Assembly (NCBI RefSeq): GCF_015710975.1
Contig: NZ_CP049783.1
Coordinates: 5,528,001-5,592,000, forward strand
Origin: Paenibacillus polymyxa
GTDB taxonomy: Bacteria; Bacillota; Bacilli; Paenibacillales; Paenibacillaceae
Length of the DNA: 64,000 nucleotides
Direction of reading: 5' to 3'
How positions within the stretch are numbered: the first letter of the stretch is position 1; every line of letters begins with the position of its first letter. Below the pieces are notes generated by a model that was not told the DNA's origin, did not search any database, and was given only the letters and a program-made list of their open reading frames with translations. The translations under genes and the position numbers were made by a program. This document shows positions 44,845 through 55,012 of this stretch, piece after piece.

Positions 44845-46221
44845 TTAACGGAAAGGAAACTTCATACCTTTGCCCATACTCTTCAGCTGCTTCAGAGCCT
44901 TGTTTTTGCCACCCTTAGGTCCCATCATATCTGAGAACTGCTTCATCATACGGCGCATTTCGTCAAATTGCTTAATGAGACGATTTACCTCAGCCAGCGA
45001 TGTTCCACTGCCTACAGCAATCCGCTTGCGACGGCTATGATTAATCATGTCCGGGTTTTGCTTTTCCTGTGTAGTCATCGAATGAACGATAGCCTCAATC
45101 CGGCCCATCTGTTTGTCATCCACTTTGATGTCTTTCATTTGCTTCATGTTGCCCATACCAGGAATCATATCGAGAATCTGGTCGATCGGGCCAAGCTTCT
45201 TAACCTGATCCATTTGCTCCAGAAAATCCTCGAAAGTAAACTCGGCATTGCGCATTTTCCGTTCCATTTCCTTCGCCTTATCAGCGTCGATGTTGGACTG
45301 CGCTTTTTCAATCAGGGACAACATGTCACCCATGCCTAAAATCCGTGAAGCCATTCGCTCAGGGTGAAACGGCTCCATCGCATCCAGCTTTTCACCCAAT
45401 GTAGCAAACTTGATCGGGCATCCCGTCACAGCTTTAACCGACAAGGCCGCGCCACCACGAGTGTCGCCATCCAGCTTTGTCAGTACAACTCCCGTTAACT
45501 CAAGGCTATTGTTAAAGTGCTCCGCAACGTTAACTGCGTCCTGTCCTGTCATGCTATCTACAACCAGCAGAACTTCATCCGGTTTGACATTAGTATGGAT
45601 CTGGCGCAACTCTTCCATGAGTTCTTCATCAACATGAAGACGACCGGCAGTATCTATAATAACGTAGTCATTACCATTATCCTTAGCATGCTGCATACCC
45701 TGTCTTGCGATTTCCACCGGGCTTGTCTGGTCTCCCAATGTAAATACAGGTGCATTAATCTGCTCACCGAGAATCTGAAGCTGCTTGATCGCGGCAGGTC
45801 TATAAATATCACCAGCTACAAGCAATGGACGATGGTTTTGCTTTTGCAGCAACTTCGCCAGCTTACCTGACGTCGTCGTCTTACCTGCGCCCTGGAGACC
45901 CACCATCATGATGACTGTAGGCGGTTTGTTTGCTTTGGCAAGCTTGGCCTGACTTCCACCCATCAACTCGGTCAATTCCTTGTTTACGATGTCGATAATG
46001 ACCATACCTGGCGTAAAGCTGTCCATCACTTCCTTACCAACGGATTTCTCCTTTACCTTGGCAATAAAGTCCTTTACAACCTTGAAGTTAACGTCCGCTT
46101 CAAGCAAAGCCAATCGCACTTCACGCATTGCCTGAGCCACATCATCCTCAGACACCTTTCCTTTGCCGCGCAATTTACTGAATACATTTTGCAAGCGAGT
46201 CGATAATCCTTCAAATGCCAT
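44845..46221 (-). CDS. ffh: Signal recognition particle protein Ffh
   Basis: Ffh (458 aa) binds the SRP RNA and nascent membrane proteins and docks with FtsY. The N domain leads to the G domain with P-loop GLQGAGKTT at 108-116, DTAGRL and TKLDGDTRGG. The C-terminal M domain is Met-rich (MRRMMKQFSDMMG) and ends in a basic tail. ylxM lies upstream and rpsP downstream, as in Bacillus. Confidence 0.98.
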   Translation of the reverse strand: MAFEGLSTRLQNVFSKLRGKGKVSEDDVAQAMREVRLALLEADVNFKVVKDFIAKVKEKSVGKEVMDSFTPGMVIIDIVNKELTELMGGSQAKLAKANKPPTVIMMVGLQGAGKTTTSGKLAKLLQKQNHRPLLVAGDIYRPAAIKQLQILGEQINAPVFTLGDQTSPVEIARQGMQHAKDNGNDYVIIDTAGRLHVDEELMEELRQIHTNVKPDEVLLVVDSMTGQDAVNVAEHFNNSLELTGVVLTKLDGDTRGGAALSVKAVTGCPIKFATLGEKLDAMEPFHPERMASRILGMGDMLSLIEKAQSNIDADKAKEMERKMRNAEFTFEDFLEQMDQVKKLGPIDQILDMIPGMGNMKQMKDIKVDDKQMGRIEAIVHSMTTQEKQNPDMINHSRRKRIAVGSGTSLAEVNRLIKQFDEMRRMMKQFSDMMGPKGGKNKALKQLKSMGKGMKFPFR

Positions 46222-46272
46222 ACTTTCGCACCTCCTTGTCTACCAGGGTTGTTAGTTCTTCATTTATATATC

Positions 46273-46641
46273 CTACAATTCCTGCAGGCGATTTACAATT
46301 TGTTGGACATGTTGCAATGTCCCCTCATCAGGCTTACCAACTTTACTGAATGCATCATATAGCGTCACATTCAGCTCCTCTAAATCTTGGAGTCTACGTT
46401 CATGCTTACTTAGCAATCCAAGCTTTTCCTCATACATTTCTAATACCTGTTCAGCACGTTTAATATGTTCATAGACTGCCTGACGGCTAATTTGGAATTC
46501 CGATGCAATTTCCCCTAAAGAAAAATCATCATGGAAGTAATATTTTAAAAACATCTGTTGCTTCTCTGTAAGTAGAGGTTCATAGAAGTCAAACAGTCGG
46601 TTAATCCGGTTTGTCTTTTCCAGCCGATTCTCCTGACTCAT
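46273..46641 (-). CDS. ylxM: Putative helix-turn-helix protein YlxM
   Basis: A 122-aa UPF0122 protein with a sigma-70-region-4-like helix-turn-helix ([25 protein letters not shown], about residues 33-57). In other Gram-positives the homologue associates with SRP. ATG at 46641 is chosen because GGAGGTA lies 8 nt upstream; the open frame runs back to 46689. It ends 52 nt before ffh. Confidence 0.92.
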   Translation of the reverse strand: MSQENRLEKTNRINRLFDFYEPLLTEKQQMFLKYYFHDDFSLGEIASEFQISRQAVYEHIKRAEQVLEMYEEKLGLLSKHERRLQDLEELNVTLYDAFSKVGKPDEGTLQHVQQIVNRLQEL

Positions 46642-46745
46642 CGTGTATACCTCCATCGTCAAGGAAAAACACTTTACAGTTCTTTTCAACGTTCCTTATC
46701 ATACATAAAAGAAAAGAAGATGTCAAGCGTTATCCCTTGTCATAT

Positions 46746-46797
46746 AAAAAAAAGCCGATCCGCTACCCTTAAACGGGAAAACAGATCGACTTTTTTG
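46746..46797 (-). terminator. Terminator after the hemolysin III gene
   Basis: On the minus strand AAAGTCGATC pairs with GATCGGCTTT (one G-U) around a loop with a small CCC/GGG stem and is followed by TTTTTTTT. The A-run on the other side makes it look bidirectional. Confidence 0.85.
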
Positions 46798-46807
46798 TCC
46801 CTCTCAC

Positions 46808-47458
46808 TCACACTCTTACCGGAGTAAGATACAGCAGAATAGCCAGAAAATGAAGTATGCTGCCTGCTAAAACAAACAGATGCCAGATCGCATGGTGATA
46901 TGGAAATGCTCGCCACACATAAAAAATCGTGCCCAGCGTATACATAAGACCACCTACGAACAGTAGCGTCATCCCTCCGGCGGGAACAATGGCCATCAGG
47001 GGATTCCAGGCAATGGTAATAAGCCAGCCCATTATAATGTAAAACACAGTAGACATAAACAGGAAGCGTTTGGTGAAGAACGCCTTGAACAGTACACCAA
47101 ACAAAGCGATCCCCCAAATCACTCCAAACAGCGTCCATCCCAGAGTACCTCGCAATGCAACGAGCATAAAAGGGGTGTAGCTACCTGCAATGAACAGGTA
47201 AATACAAGAATGATCGAATATTTCGAACAAATCCTTCAATTTTCCTTCACGCAGGCTATGAAGCAACGTGGAATTGGTATACAGCAACAGCATTGTAAAT
47301 CCGTAAATTGTAAAGCTTACGACATGCCAAGCAGTTCCTTTCATGCTAGCAAAAACAATGAGCAGCACAAGCGCCGCCACACTTAAAACGGCTCCAATAC
47401 CATGTGTAATCGCGTTAGCTACTTCTTCCCGTCGGGAATAAGTATAGGTGTTTGCCAT
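46808..47458 (-). CDS. Hemolysin III/YqfA family membrane protein (PAQR superfamily)
   Basis: A 216-aa protein with seven predicted membrane helices. Family motifs: ANAITHGIGAVLS, STLLHS, DHSCIYLFIAGSYTPF and HAIWHLFVLAGSILHF, whose His/Asp residues form the metal site of the PAQR fold. Despite the name, haemolytic activity is not established for most members; a membrane lipid or stress role is suggested. It has its own promoter and terminator and sits between ftsY and ylxM, where B. subtilis has no gene. Confidence 0.9.
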   Translation of the reverse strand: MANTYTYSRREEVANAITHGIGAVLSVAALVLLIVFASMKGTAWHVVSFTIYGFTMLLLYTNSTLLHSLREGKLKDLFEIFDHSCIYLFIAGSYTPFMLVALRGTLGWTLFGVIWGIALFGVLFKAFFTKRFLFMSTVFYIIMGWLITIAWNPLMAIVPAGGMTLLFVGGLMYTLGTIFYVWRAFPYHHAIWHLFVLAGSILHFLAILLYLTPVRV

Positions 47459-47532
47459 CGTTTTTTCACCCGGCTTCCTGAGTAATATTTTTTTACAAGA
47501 ATTTATCCGGCATCGCCAAACCTTTTGCTTTC

Positions 47533-47562
47533 ATTATACAGTTGGGCGGGCTTATGCAGCAA
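47533..47562 (-). promoter_or_regulatory. Candidate promoter of the hemolysin III gene
   Basis: On the minus strand TTGCTG (47557-47562) and TATAAT (47533-47538) are 18 nt apart, about 75 nt upstream of the start codon. Confidence 0.5.
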
Positions 47563-47611
47563 CAGGAGCACTGCTTAGTCCCAGACTTATAAGCAAGCCT
47601 AATCAAACGGA

Positions 47612-48628
47612 TTAGTTCTGCTCTTCCTCGCCAGTAGCAGTTGCTTCGACAGCCTCTTCTTGGATCAAACCGGCGAACAAGGCATGAACGAATTGTTCTG
47701 AATCAAACGGTTGTAGATCATTCACTTTTTCACCTAAGCCTACCAGCTTAACAGGCAAATTCAATTCCTGACGGATGGCCACAACAATCCCACCCTTTGC
47801 TGTACCATCCAATTTTGTCAGTACCAGACCGGTTACGCCGCTCTTCTCACCAAATAGCTTGGCTTGGTTAAGTGCATTTTGTCCAGTCGTCGCATCAAGT
47901 ACCAACAAAACTTCATGAGGTGCGTCTGGAATTTCACGCTGGATAACGCGGAATATTTTGTTCAATTCCTCCATCAGATTGCTTTTATTCTGAAGACGTC
48001 CTGCTGTATCGCACAACAAAACATCTACTTGACGCTGCTTGGCAGCCTGTACGGCATCAAACATAACCGCAGCTGGATCAGAACCAGATTGTTGTTTGAT
48101 AACCTCTACTCCTGCCCGCTGACCCCAAACCTCCAACTGTTCAATCGCGCCCGCTCGGAACGTATCTCCAGCGGCTAACAATACTTTTTTGCCCTCTTGT
48201 TTAAAACGGTGAGCCAACTTGCCAATGGTCGTTGTTTTGCCGACTCCATTAACGCCTACGAATAGAATGACTGTAATCCCGTCTGGATTCATTTTGAGCT
48301 GACTATTGTCATTGCCCCGCAGCAACTCAGACAGCTTTTCCGACAGTACAGGCTGTAACTCGGATGCATCCTCGATTTTGCGTTTTTTCACTTCTCCCCG
48401 CAAGTCTTCAATGAGGTTCATAACCGTATTGACGCCTACGTCCGCTCCGATCAGAATTTCTTCCAGTTCCTCATAAAATTCCTCATCAATTTTTTTACGG
48501 CGAATCATAAGGTCCGTTACTTTTTCAACAAAACCTTTACGTGTCTTTTCCAAGCCATCTTTGAACTGCTTTGTGACCGATTCCGTTTTGCTTGCGATGC
48601 TTTCCTTCAATTTTCTAAAGAAACTCAT
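47612..48628 (-). CDS. ftsY: SRP receptor FtsY
   Basis: FtsY (338 aa) receives SRP-ribosome complexes at the membrane. The N domain is helical (FFRKLKESIASKTESVTKQF), and the G domain has P-loop GVNGVGKTT at 125-133, LLCDTAGRLQNKSNLMEEL and TKLDGTAKGG. The acidic A domain of E. coli is missing, as usual in Firmicutes. It follows smc by 38 nt. Confidence 0.98.
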   Translation of the reverse strand: MSFFRKLKESIASKTESVTKQFKDGLEKTRKGFVEKVTDLMIRRKKIDEEFYEELEEILIGADVGVNTVMNLIEDLRGEVKKRKIEDASELQPVLSEKLSELLRGNDNSQLKMNPDGITVILFVGVNGVGKTTTIGKLAHRFKQEGKKVLLAAGDTFRAGAIEQLEVWGQRAGVEVIKQQSGSDPAAVMFDAVQAAKQRQVDVLLCDTAGRLQNKSNLMEELNKIFRVIQREIPDAPHEVLLVLDATTGQNALNQAKLFGEKSGVTGLVLTKLDGTAKGGIVVAIRQELNLPVKLVGLGEKVNDLQPFDSEQFVHALFAGLIQEEAVEATATGEEEQN

Positions 48629-48666
48629 GGATTCCCTCCGTTGATCTGAAAGTATGTTATTTGATG

Positions 48667-51600
48667 TCAGGCAATCTCAGCTTCATCGTTGTCCAGCTTG
48701 ACAGATACGAGTTTAGAAACCCCGCCTTCTTCCATTGTCACCCCGTACAGCACATCGGATTCTTCCATGGTGCCCTTACGGTGTGTAACTACGATAAACT
48801 GTGTCTGCTCTGAGAATTCCCGTAAATACTGAGCAAAACGCACCACATTTGCTTCGTCTAATGCTGCCTCTACTTCATCAAGTACACAGAATGGAACAGG
48901 TTTAACGTGTAAAATGGCAAATAATAAAGCCATTGCTGTTAGAGCCCGTTCACCGCCTGACAACAACTGCAGGTTTTGAAGTTTTTTGCCTGGAGGCTGA
49001 GCTACAATGTCAATACCCGTCTCCAGCAATCGTTCTGGATCAAGCAACACAAGGTCTGCACGTCCGCCTCCGAACAGCTTGGAAAAAACCGTTCCAAATT
49101 CGCGACGAATCGCATCGAACGTGGTCTTGAAGCGTTTGGACATTTCATCATCCATTTCACGAATAACCTGGTAGAGCGTTGTCTTGGCCTCTACCAAATC
49201 AGACTTTTGCTCATCCAGAAACGTATAACGCTCGTGTACACGCTGGTATTCCTCAATAGCACCCAGATTAACCTCACCCAGCGCAGAGATCCCGCGTTTG
49301 AGCCTTTCCACCTCACTCTGCGTACCTTCAATATCTTCCGGTATAGGGTAACGCTGCTTGGCCAGCTCATAGCTGAGTTCATAATCATCACTTAATTTTT
49401 TCAAAACATTTTCCAGTTCCACGTCAAGTCGGTTTACTCCAATTTCTGTTTGGCGAAGCAGTTCCTCCACCGACTTAAGCTGAATTCGCTGTTCTTTTGT
49501 ATCATTCTCAGCAGCTTCCAGTTTTTGGGATAAGCTGCTACGTGCAGCCCGTTTGAACTCCAATTGCTCTGCAGCTTCTTCCTTTTTCAAACGGTATTGA
49601 TTGAGATTTTCAATCTGTTTTACGGTCTCCTGCTCATTGGTGAGCAAATCGGCTTCAATGGAAGCAAGCAAGGTCTTGTTTTGTCTTGAATCCTTACCAA
49701 GGGTATCATAATCCCCACGCAATCTACGAATCTGCTCTTCCAATGAAAAACGCTCTTGGTCCAGCTTGCCTTCTCTTACCTTGAGATTCGTAAGCTCTCC
49801 CTGCAGCTGCTCTTTGGCTGATTCATTCGCTTTACGCGCAAATTCGGCAGCGTGAATGGCCTGATGCGTTTTCTTCTCTTCTTCCTCCAGCGCAGCCAAC
49901 TTTACCAGTGCTTCTGCACGGGAAGCTTCCAGCTCCTTGATTTCCTGGTCAAAGCCCTTTTTCTCCTGACCAGACGCTGCTACCTGCTCCAGTACATGAC
50001 GAAGTTCATGCTCGAGTTGTTTGAGCTCCATTGCCATCTGCTGCTCTTCGGTCCGCTTCACATCGCCACCCTGGCGCAGTTCGTCCAGACGGGTCTGTGT
50101 CTCCTCCAACTGCCGTTTGGTATCTATTGCACTCTGACGCAATCTTGCAATTTGCTGTTCCGTATCTAGAATGTCTTGATCTAACTGATCCAGCTGACGT
50201 TTACGGCCTAGCAGATTAGCATTTTTCTTGAACTGGCTCCCCCCAGTCATGGAACCACCTGCATTGACAACATCGCCCTCCAGCGTGACAACACGATATC
50301 TATATTGGCAACGGGCCGCAATGCGATTGGCATCTTCCAACGTACGAGCAATGACCACATTTCCCAAGAGACTGCCTACGATTCCGGCATATCGATCATC
50401 GTACTGAATAAGATCTGCACCGATCCCGACAAAGCCTTCTGCGCTTTCCACAATCTGGCGTTCCCCCGCACCGATCTGACGCGGACGAATAACATCCATA
50501 GGCAAGAATGTCGCTCTTCCCAATTGACGTTGCTTCAGAAAACTGATCGCCTGTCTGGATACCGATTCATTTTCCATCACAATATGCTGAACTGAAGCAC
50601 CCAAAGCAGTTTCCATTGCCTGCTCTAAATGCTCAGGTACTCGAATCAGCTCCGCTACCGCTCCATGCACACCGTGCAAAGTTCCCTTGCGTGAAGCCTT
50701 TAACACCTCTTTAACTCCGAGCATGAAGCCGTCAAAGTCATCCTGCATTTCTTTCATTGTATCTCGTCGTGAAATTTTGGCCTCTCGTTTTTGTTCCCAT
50801 TTACGAACTGTGCCCTGGTTTTCTTCCAGTAGTTTTTGCAAGGCCTGATATTGTTCACTTCCCTGAATATAGCCACTGCGCAAACTGCTAATTTCCTGTC
50901 CCAGCTTCTGAATCGCTGCTTCCAATCCTTTTTTTCGCTGTTCAAGCTCAGTTTTCTGGGCTTCCCATTTGCCGGATTCATCACTCACGCGATTCACTCG
51001 GCGTTCCAACGATTCCCTCTGTTGGTCGGTATAACGAATTTCGTTACGCGCCTGCGCCATCTGATTCATCAGCTCCAGCAGACCACCCTTAAGGCTCTCC
51101 TCTTGCTCCTGGCTGATTCCACCTGTGACGCCAATCAGTTTGGCTTCTTCGTCAGACAGTCGCGCACGCAACTCGTCCAACTCTACATTCAGCGCTGACA
51201 GCTTTTCATTTAGTTGATCCAGTTCGCTTTTGCGTTCGGAATGCCGTGATTCGCTTGTGCTGAGGGATAAGATCAATTGTTCCCGATTGGCCTCCAAATT
51301 GCGTGTGCGCTCTTTGAGCAATTCACCGTAGCCTTCACTTTTTTCCGTAGCTTCACTGTATTGCAGCAGATCCTTTTGCAGACGTTCTACTTGCTCTTCC
51401 AGTTGCCGTAATTCATTGCGGTCGTTTTCCAGCATTGCATCGTGGCGGGACACCACTGTAGACAATTGAAGTTGTTCCTGCTTCAACAAAGCTAGTTTGG
51501 AAGTTGCTTCGCTCCATGAAGAGTGAATTTGTTCGATTTGATGGACATACATCGAAATCTCTTTTGATTTTAATTCACTGCGCAGCTCTTTATAATGAAT

Positions 51601-52236
51601 CGCCTTTTCAGACTGTTCCTTAAGAGGTCCAATCTGATCCTCCAGTTCACTGACCAAATCGTGAATACGCAGCAAATTTTGCTCTGTTTCATCCAGCTTG
51701 CGAACCGCATCTTTTTTACGTGATTTATATTTTACAATACCCGAGGCTTCCTCAAAAATCCCCCGTCGATCCTCAGATCGGGTACTCAGAATTTCTTCAA
51801 TACGTCCTTGCCCAATAATCGAATAAGCTTCTTTACCAATCCCTGTATCCATAAACAGCTCTGTAATATCTCGAAGTCTGCATGATTGACGATTAATGAA
51901 ATATTCACTATCCCCACTCCGATGCACACGTCGCGTTACCGTCACTTCACCAAAATCCAGAGGCAACGCCTGATCTTCATTATCCAGCGTAAGCGATACT
52001 TCACCGTAATTAACAGCCTTACGAGCGTCACTACCTGCAAAGATAATGTCCTCCATCTTGCCGCCACGCAGTGATTTGGCACTCTGTTCGCCCAGCACCC
52101 AACGAATTCCGTCGGAAATATTACTTTTCCCGCTCCCATTGGGTCCGACGACTGCCGTAATGCCGCGGACAAATTCCATTTCCGTTTTATCTGCAAACGA
52201 TTTGAAGCCCGCCAGCTCAATGCGCTTTAAAAACAT
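48667..52236 (-). CDS. smc: Chromosome partition protein SMC
   Basis: SMC (1189 aa) forms the condensin ring with ScpA and ScpB. Walker A GPNGSGKS is at residues 31-38; two long coiled coils (about 165-500 and 680-1020) surround the hinge (GVHGAVAELIRVPEHLEQAM; DVVNAGGSMTGGS). The C-terminal head has the signature LLSGGERALTAMAL and Walker B FCVLDEVEAALDEANV. ATG at 52236 is used because GAGGTGA lies 8 nt upstream; the frame opens 7 codons earlier. Confidence 0.98.
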   Translation of the reverse strand: MFLKRIELAGFKSFADKTEMEFVRGITAVVGPNGSGKSNISDGIRWVLGEQSAKSLRGGKMEDIIFAGSDARKAVNYGEVSLTLDNEDQALPLDFGEVTVTRRVHRSGDSEYFINRQSCRLRDITELFMDTGIGKEAYSIIGQGRIEEILSTRSEDRRGIFEEASGIVKYKSRKKDAVRKLDETEQNLLRIHDLVSELEDQIGPLKEQSEKAIHYKELRSELKSKEISMYVHQIEQIHSSWSEATSKLALLKQEQLQLSTVVSRHDAMLENDRNELRQLEEQVERLQKDLLQYSEATEKSEGYGELLKERTRNLEANREQLILSLSTSESRHSERKSELDQLNEKLSALNVELDELRARLSDEEAKLIGVTGGISQEQEESLKGGLLELMNQMAQARNEIRYTDQQRESLERRVNRVSDESGKWEAQKTELEQRKKGLEAAIQKLGQEISSLRSGYIQGSEQYQALQKLLEENQGTVRKWEQKREAKISRRDTMKEMQDDFDGFMLGVKEVLKASRKGTLHGVHGAVAELIRVPEHLEQAMETALGASVQHIVMENESVSRQAISFLKQRQLGRATFLPMDVIRPRQIGAGERQIVESAEGFVGIGADLIQYDDRYAGIVGSLLGNVVIARTLEDANRIAARCQYRYRVVTLEGDVVNAGGSMTGGSQFKKNANLLGRKRQLDQLDQDILDTEQQIARLRQSAIDTKRQLEETQTRLDELRQGGDVKRTEEQQMAMELKQLEHELRHVLEQVAASGQEKKGFDQEIKELEASRAEALVKLAALEEEEKKTHQAIHAAEFARKANESAKEQLQGELTNLKVREGKLDQERFSLEEQIRRLRGDYDTLGKDSRQNKTLLASIEADLLTNEQETVKQIENLNQYRLKKEEAAEQLEFKRAARSSLSQKLEAAENDTKEQRIQLKSVEELLRQTEIGVNRLDVELENVLKKLSDDYELSYELAKQRYPIPEDIEGTQSEVERLKRGISALGEVNLGAIEEYQRVHERYTFLDEQKSDLVEAKTTLYQVIREMDDEMSKRFKTTFDAIRREFGTVFSKLFGGGRADLVLLDPERLLETGIDIVAQPPGKKLQNLQLLSGGERALTAMALLFAILHVKPVPFCVLDEVEAALDEANVVRFAQYLREFSEQTQFIVVTHRKGTMEESDVLYGVTMEEGGVSKLVSVKLDNDEAEIA

Positions 52237-52307
52237 CCTCAATCTCACCTCTAACATTCAAATATGCTTGTACAACACCATTGACCTGATTGATATGAAT
52301 TATCCCT

Positions 52308-52313
52308 ATTGTA
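52308..52313 (-). promoter_or_regulatory. Extended -10 promoter of smc
   Basis: Minus-strand TGCTACAAT (extended -10) lies about 75 nt before the smc ATG and after the rnc terminator. The -35 is T-rich and poor. This would make smc-ftsY a separate unit from rnc. Confidence 0.5.
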
Positions 52314-52376
52314 GCATAAGACTAATGTGGAAAAAGCACAGTATCGACGCTCACGTTATAGCAGTAAAGCCACGAA

Positions 52377-52446
52377 AAAAGAGCAAAACGCAGTCCATTC
52401 GCCATTACGGGCCGGGACTCCCCGCGGACTGCCCTTTGCTCTTACT
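52377..52446 (-). terminator. Terminator after rnc
   Basis: On the minus strand GAGCAAAGGGCAGTCC pairs with GGACTGCGTTTTGCTC (one mismatch), the loop holds extra GC-rich pairing, and TTTTTT follows. It ends the fatty-acid/rnc transcripts. Confidence 0.88.
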
Positions 52447-52492
52447 TTGTGTCCTCTGCTTGCGTCCCCCGTTCGGGTCGCTCAGGTACCGA

Positions 52493-53191
52493 TTACGATT
52501 CCGCCAGCTTCAAACGGTTTAAAGCAACTGCCGCCGCTTGCTGCTCAGCTTCTTTTTTAGAGCGTCCTGTACCTGCTCCCAACCGTTCACTGTCCATATA
52601 TACCTCGGCTACAAACTCGCGCTCATGGGCAGGTCCGCGTTCCTCGACAATTTTGTATTCAAGCATCCCCATGTTATGATGCTGTGTCAGTTCCTGAAGC
52701 TCTGTTTTGAAATCACTCATCTGAAGCTTACCATTTAATACAATTTGAGGAAAAATATAACGTTCTAGAAACGACCGGACGGCTTCCAGACCCTGATCCA
52801 AATAAAGCGCGCCTACGAACGCCTCGAACACATCAGCCAACAGAGCAGGACGAGTACGTCCGCCTGTCAGCTCTTCACCTTTTCCAAGCAGTACATACTG
52901 CCCGAACTCAAGCCCGACAGCAAACTTCACCAAAGAAGGCTCACAGACAATAGCTGCACGCAACTTGGTTAGTTCGCCTTCGGGCCGGTTAGGGTACTGA
53001 TTGTACAATTGCTCGGACACCGTCAGCTCCAGTACAGCGTCACCCAGAAATTCCAGACGCTCATTATCTGCATGCTGACTGAACCGATGTTCGTTTACGT
53101 AGGAAGCGTGCGTAAAGGCCTGCTTCAGAAGCTGCCGATTGTTGAATTGAATATGAAGTTTCTGCTGTAATTGCTTCAAGTCTCCACTCAA
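52493..53191 (-). CDS. rnc: Ribonuclease III
   Basis: RNase III (232 aa) cleaves double-stranded RNA, including rRNA precursors. The catalytic signature [15 protein letters not shown] is at about residues 43-57, [15 protein letters not shown] carries the second acidic pair, and a double-stranded RNA binding domain spans about 158-228. The start is TTG with AAGGGG 8 nt upstream. It follows fabF by 12 nt. Confidence 0.97.
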   Translation of the reverse strand: MSGDLKQLQQKLHIQFNNRQLLKQAFTHASYVNEHRFSQHADNERLEFLGDAVLELTVSEQLYNQYPNRPEGELTKLRAAIVCEPSLVKFAVGLEFGQYVLLGKGEELTGGRTRPALLADVFEAFVGALYLDQGLEAVRSFLERYIFPQIVLNGKLQMSDFKTELQELTQHHNMGMLEYKIVEERGPAHEREFVAEVYMDSERLGAGTGRSKKEAEQQAAAVALNRLKLAES

Positions 53192-53203
53192 CGAACTGAC
53201 CCC

Positions 53204-54442
53204 TTACGCTTCATATTTTTTTAGAATAACCGTAGCATTGTGACCGCCAAAACCAAAGGAATTGGACATAACCACATTCAGTTCCGCTTTTCTTGGCTCA
53301 TTAGGCACATAATCAAGATCACAAGCCGGGTCTTGATTATCCAAATTAATTGTTGGCGGAATCGTCTGATGTTGAAGCGCAAGACCACAGATTACAGCTT
53401 CAACACCTCCCGCTGCACCCAGTAGATGCCCTGTCATCGACTTGGTTGAGCTGATCGCTACCTTATAGGCATGCTCTCCAAGCGTTTTCTTGACTGCTTC
53501 TGTTTCCGACTTGTCACCAACCGGTGTAGATGTACCGTGCGCATTGATATAATCGATATCTTCAGGATTCAACCCAGCATCACGGATCGCCATTCTAATG
53601 CAGCGTGCTGCTCCCTCTGGATCCGGCTCTGTCATATGATGGGCATCACCAGAAAGACCGTAGCCAATCACTTCGCCGTAAATATGTGCACCACGCTTCA
53701 AGGCATGATCCAACGATTCCAGAATCAGAACACCAGAGCCTTCGCCCATAACAAACCCGTCTCTTTCGGTGTCAAATGGACGACTTGCCTTTTCCGGCTC
53801 ATCGTTACGTGTGGACATCGCTCTCATGGAGCAAAATCCAGCAATACCAATCGGGCGAATCGTCGCTTCGGCACCGCCGCAAATCATAGCGTCAGCGTCA
53901 CCACGCTGAATCATGCGGAAGGAATCACCAATGGCATGACTACCTGTGGCACAAGCCGTAACTGGCGATGTATTGGGGCCCTTAGCACCGAGTGAAATCG
54001 AAACTTGACCGGAACCCATATTAGCAATCATCATCGGGATGAAGAAAGGGCTTACGCGTTTAGGTCCCTTTTCGATCAATGCATTATGCTGATCTTCCCA
54101 AGTACCCAATCCGCCAATACCAGAACCGACAGATACACCAACTCGCTCGGCATCCACATTTTCTCCGATTACGAGCTTACTGTCCTCAAGTGCCAATTTA
54201 CTAGCAGCAACCGCGAACTGCACAAATCGGTCCATTTTGCGCGCATCCTTACGATCGATATAATCCTCTGGATTAAAATCTTTAATGGAAGCGGCTATTT
54301 TCGTAGTGTACTCACTTGTATCGAAAGCTTCGATTTTACTGATACCAGATTTACCAGCCATCAGATTATCCCATAGTGTGTTCAAATCCTGTCCCAGCGA
54401 AGTGATTACACCCATTCCTGTTATGACAACACGTTGTTTCAA
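53204..54442 (-). CDS. fabF: 3-oxoacyl-[acyl-carrier-protein] synthase II FabF
   Basis: FabF (412 aa) elongates acyl-ACP with malonyl-ACP. The catalytic C164 lies in [15 protein letters not shown]; the two histidines lie in [13 protein letters not shown] and [14 protein letters not shown]. The start is TTG with GAGGTGA upstream. It is separated from acpP by 227 nt containing a hairpin and possible weak promoters. Confidence 0.97.
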   Translation of the reverse strand: MKQRVVITGMGVITSLGQDLNTLWDNLMAGKSGISKIEAFDTSEYTTKIAASIKDFNPEDYIDRKDARKMDRFVQFAVAASKLALEDSKLVIGENVDAERVGVSVGSGIGGLGTWEDQHNALIEKGPKRVSPFFIPMMIANMGSGQVSISLGAKGPNTSPVTACATGSHAIGDSFRMIQRGDADAMICGGAEATIRPIGIAGFCSMRAMSTRNDEPEKASRPFDTERDGFVMGEGSGVLILESLDHALKRGAHIYGEVIGYGLSGDAHHMTEPDPEGAARCIRMAIRDAGLNPEDIDYINAHGTSTPVGDKSETEAVKKTLGEHAYKVAISSTKSMTGHLLGAAGGVEAVICGLALQHQTIPPTINLDNQDPACDLDYVPNEPRKAELNVVMSNSFGFGGHNATVILKKYEA

Positions 54443-54669
54443 AGATAATCACCTCTATGTCTACTGCAAATTGTATTTTTAGATCGCACACGCTTGTGTA
54501 CAAAAATAATATAGAATCAACTAAAGTTAGTAATGCCGCATTATACTCAGCCGTTGACGAAGTGAAGCTAAGCAAATTCAAAAACACACGACAATTCCGT
54601 CTTTAGTTCAATCTGTATAATTAGGAGAAAGTCCCGCCTGTAACAGAACGGGACTTTTGATGACATGAA
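54443..54669 (-). other. acpP-fabF intergenic region
   Basis: The 227 nt hold a hairpin just after acpP (see separate entry) and minus-strand TATAAT and TATATT elements near 54535 and 54510 without clear -35 partners. An imperfect palindrome ACTAAAGTTAGT lies at about 54519-54530. No gene seen. fabF may have its own weak promoter here. Confidence 0.4.
54630..54658 (-). terminator. Hairpin after acpP
   Basis: AAAGTCCCG and CGGGACTTT pair around a 12-nt loop, starting about 11 nt after the acpP stop. The U-run on the minus strand is short (TTT), so termination is likely partial, giving more acpP than fabF transcript. Confidence 0.55.
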
Positions 54670-54912
54670 TTAGGTATGAGATTGTATGTACTTCACAACT
54701 TCACCTACAGTTGTAATTTTCTCTGCATCTTCATCAGAGATTTCCATATCAAACTCATCTTCCAATTCCATAACCAATTCAACTACATCGAGAGAATCAG
54801 CGCCTAAATCATCTTTAAAAGATGCTTCAAGTGTAACTTCGGCTTCGTCGGCTCCCAAACGGTCAACGACAATGCGTTTTACGCGCTCCAATACATCGGA
54901 CATCCGGCTCAC
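54670..54912 (-). CDS. acpP: Acyl carrier protein
   Basis: ACP (80 aa) carries growing acyl chains on 4'-phosphopantetheine attached to S40 in [14 protein letters not shown]. The protein is strongly acidic. ATG with AGGAGGAGGTGAG upstream, an exceptionally strong site that fits the high abundance of ACP. It lies 100 nt after fabG with its own likely promoter. Confidence 0.98.
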   Translation of the reverse strand: MSRMSDVLERVKRIVVDRLGADEAEVTLEASFKDDLGADSLDVVELVMELEDEFDMEISDEDAEKITTVGEVVKYIQSHT

Positions 54913-54926
54913 CTCCTCCTTATGGT

Positions 54927-54956
54927 ATTATACGAAAATTACAATTAAAATGCCAT
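54927..54956 (-). promoter_or_regulatory. Candidate promoter of acpP
   Basis: On the minus strand ATGGCA (54951-54956) and TATAAT (54927-54932) are 18 nt apart. A GAGAGT/ACTCTC hairpin lies just upstream and may stop part of the fabG transcript. Confidence 0.5.
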
Positions 54957-55012
54957 AGAAGAGAGTTTTCATTAACTACTCTCCATCGGGGCATGCGGAT
55001 TGGCAACATGAA

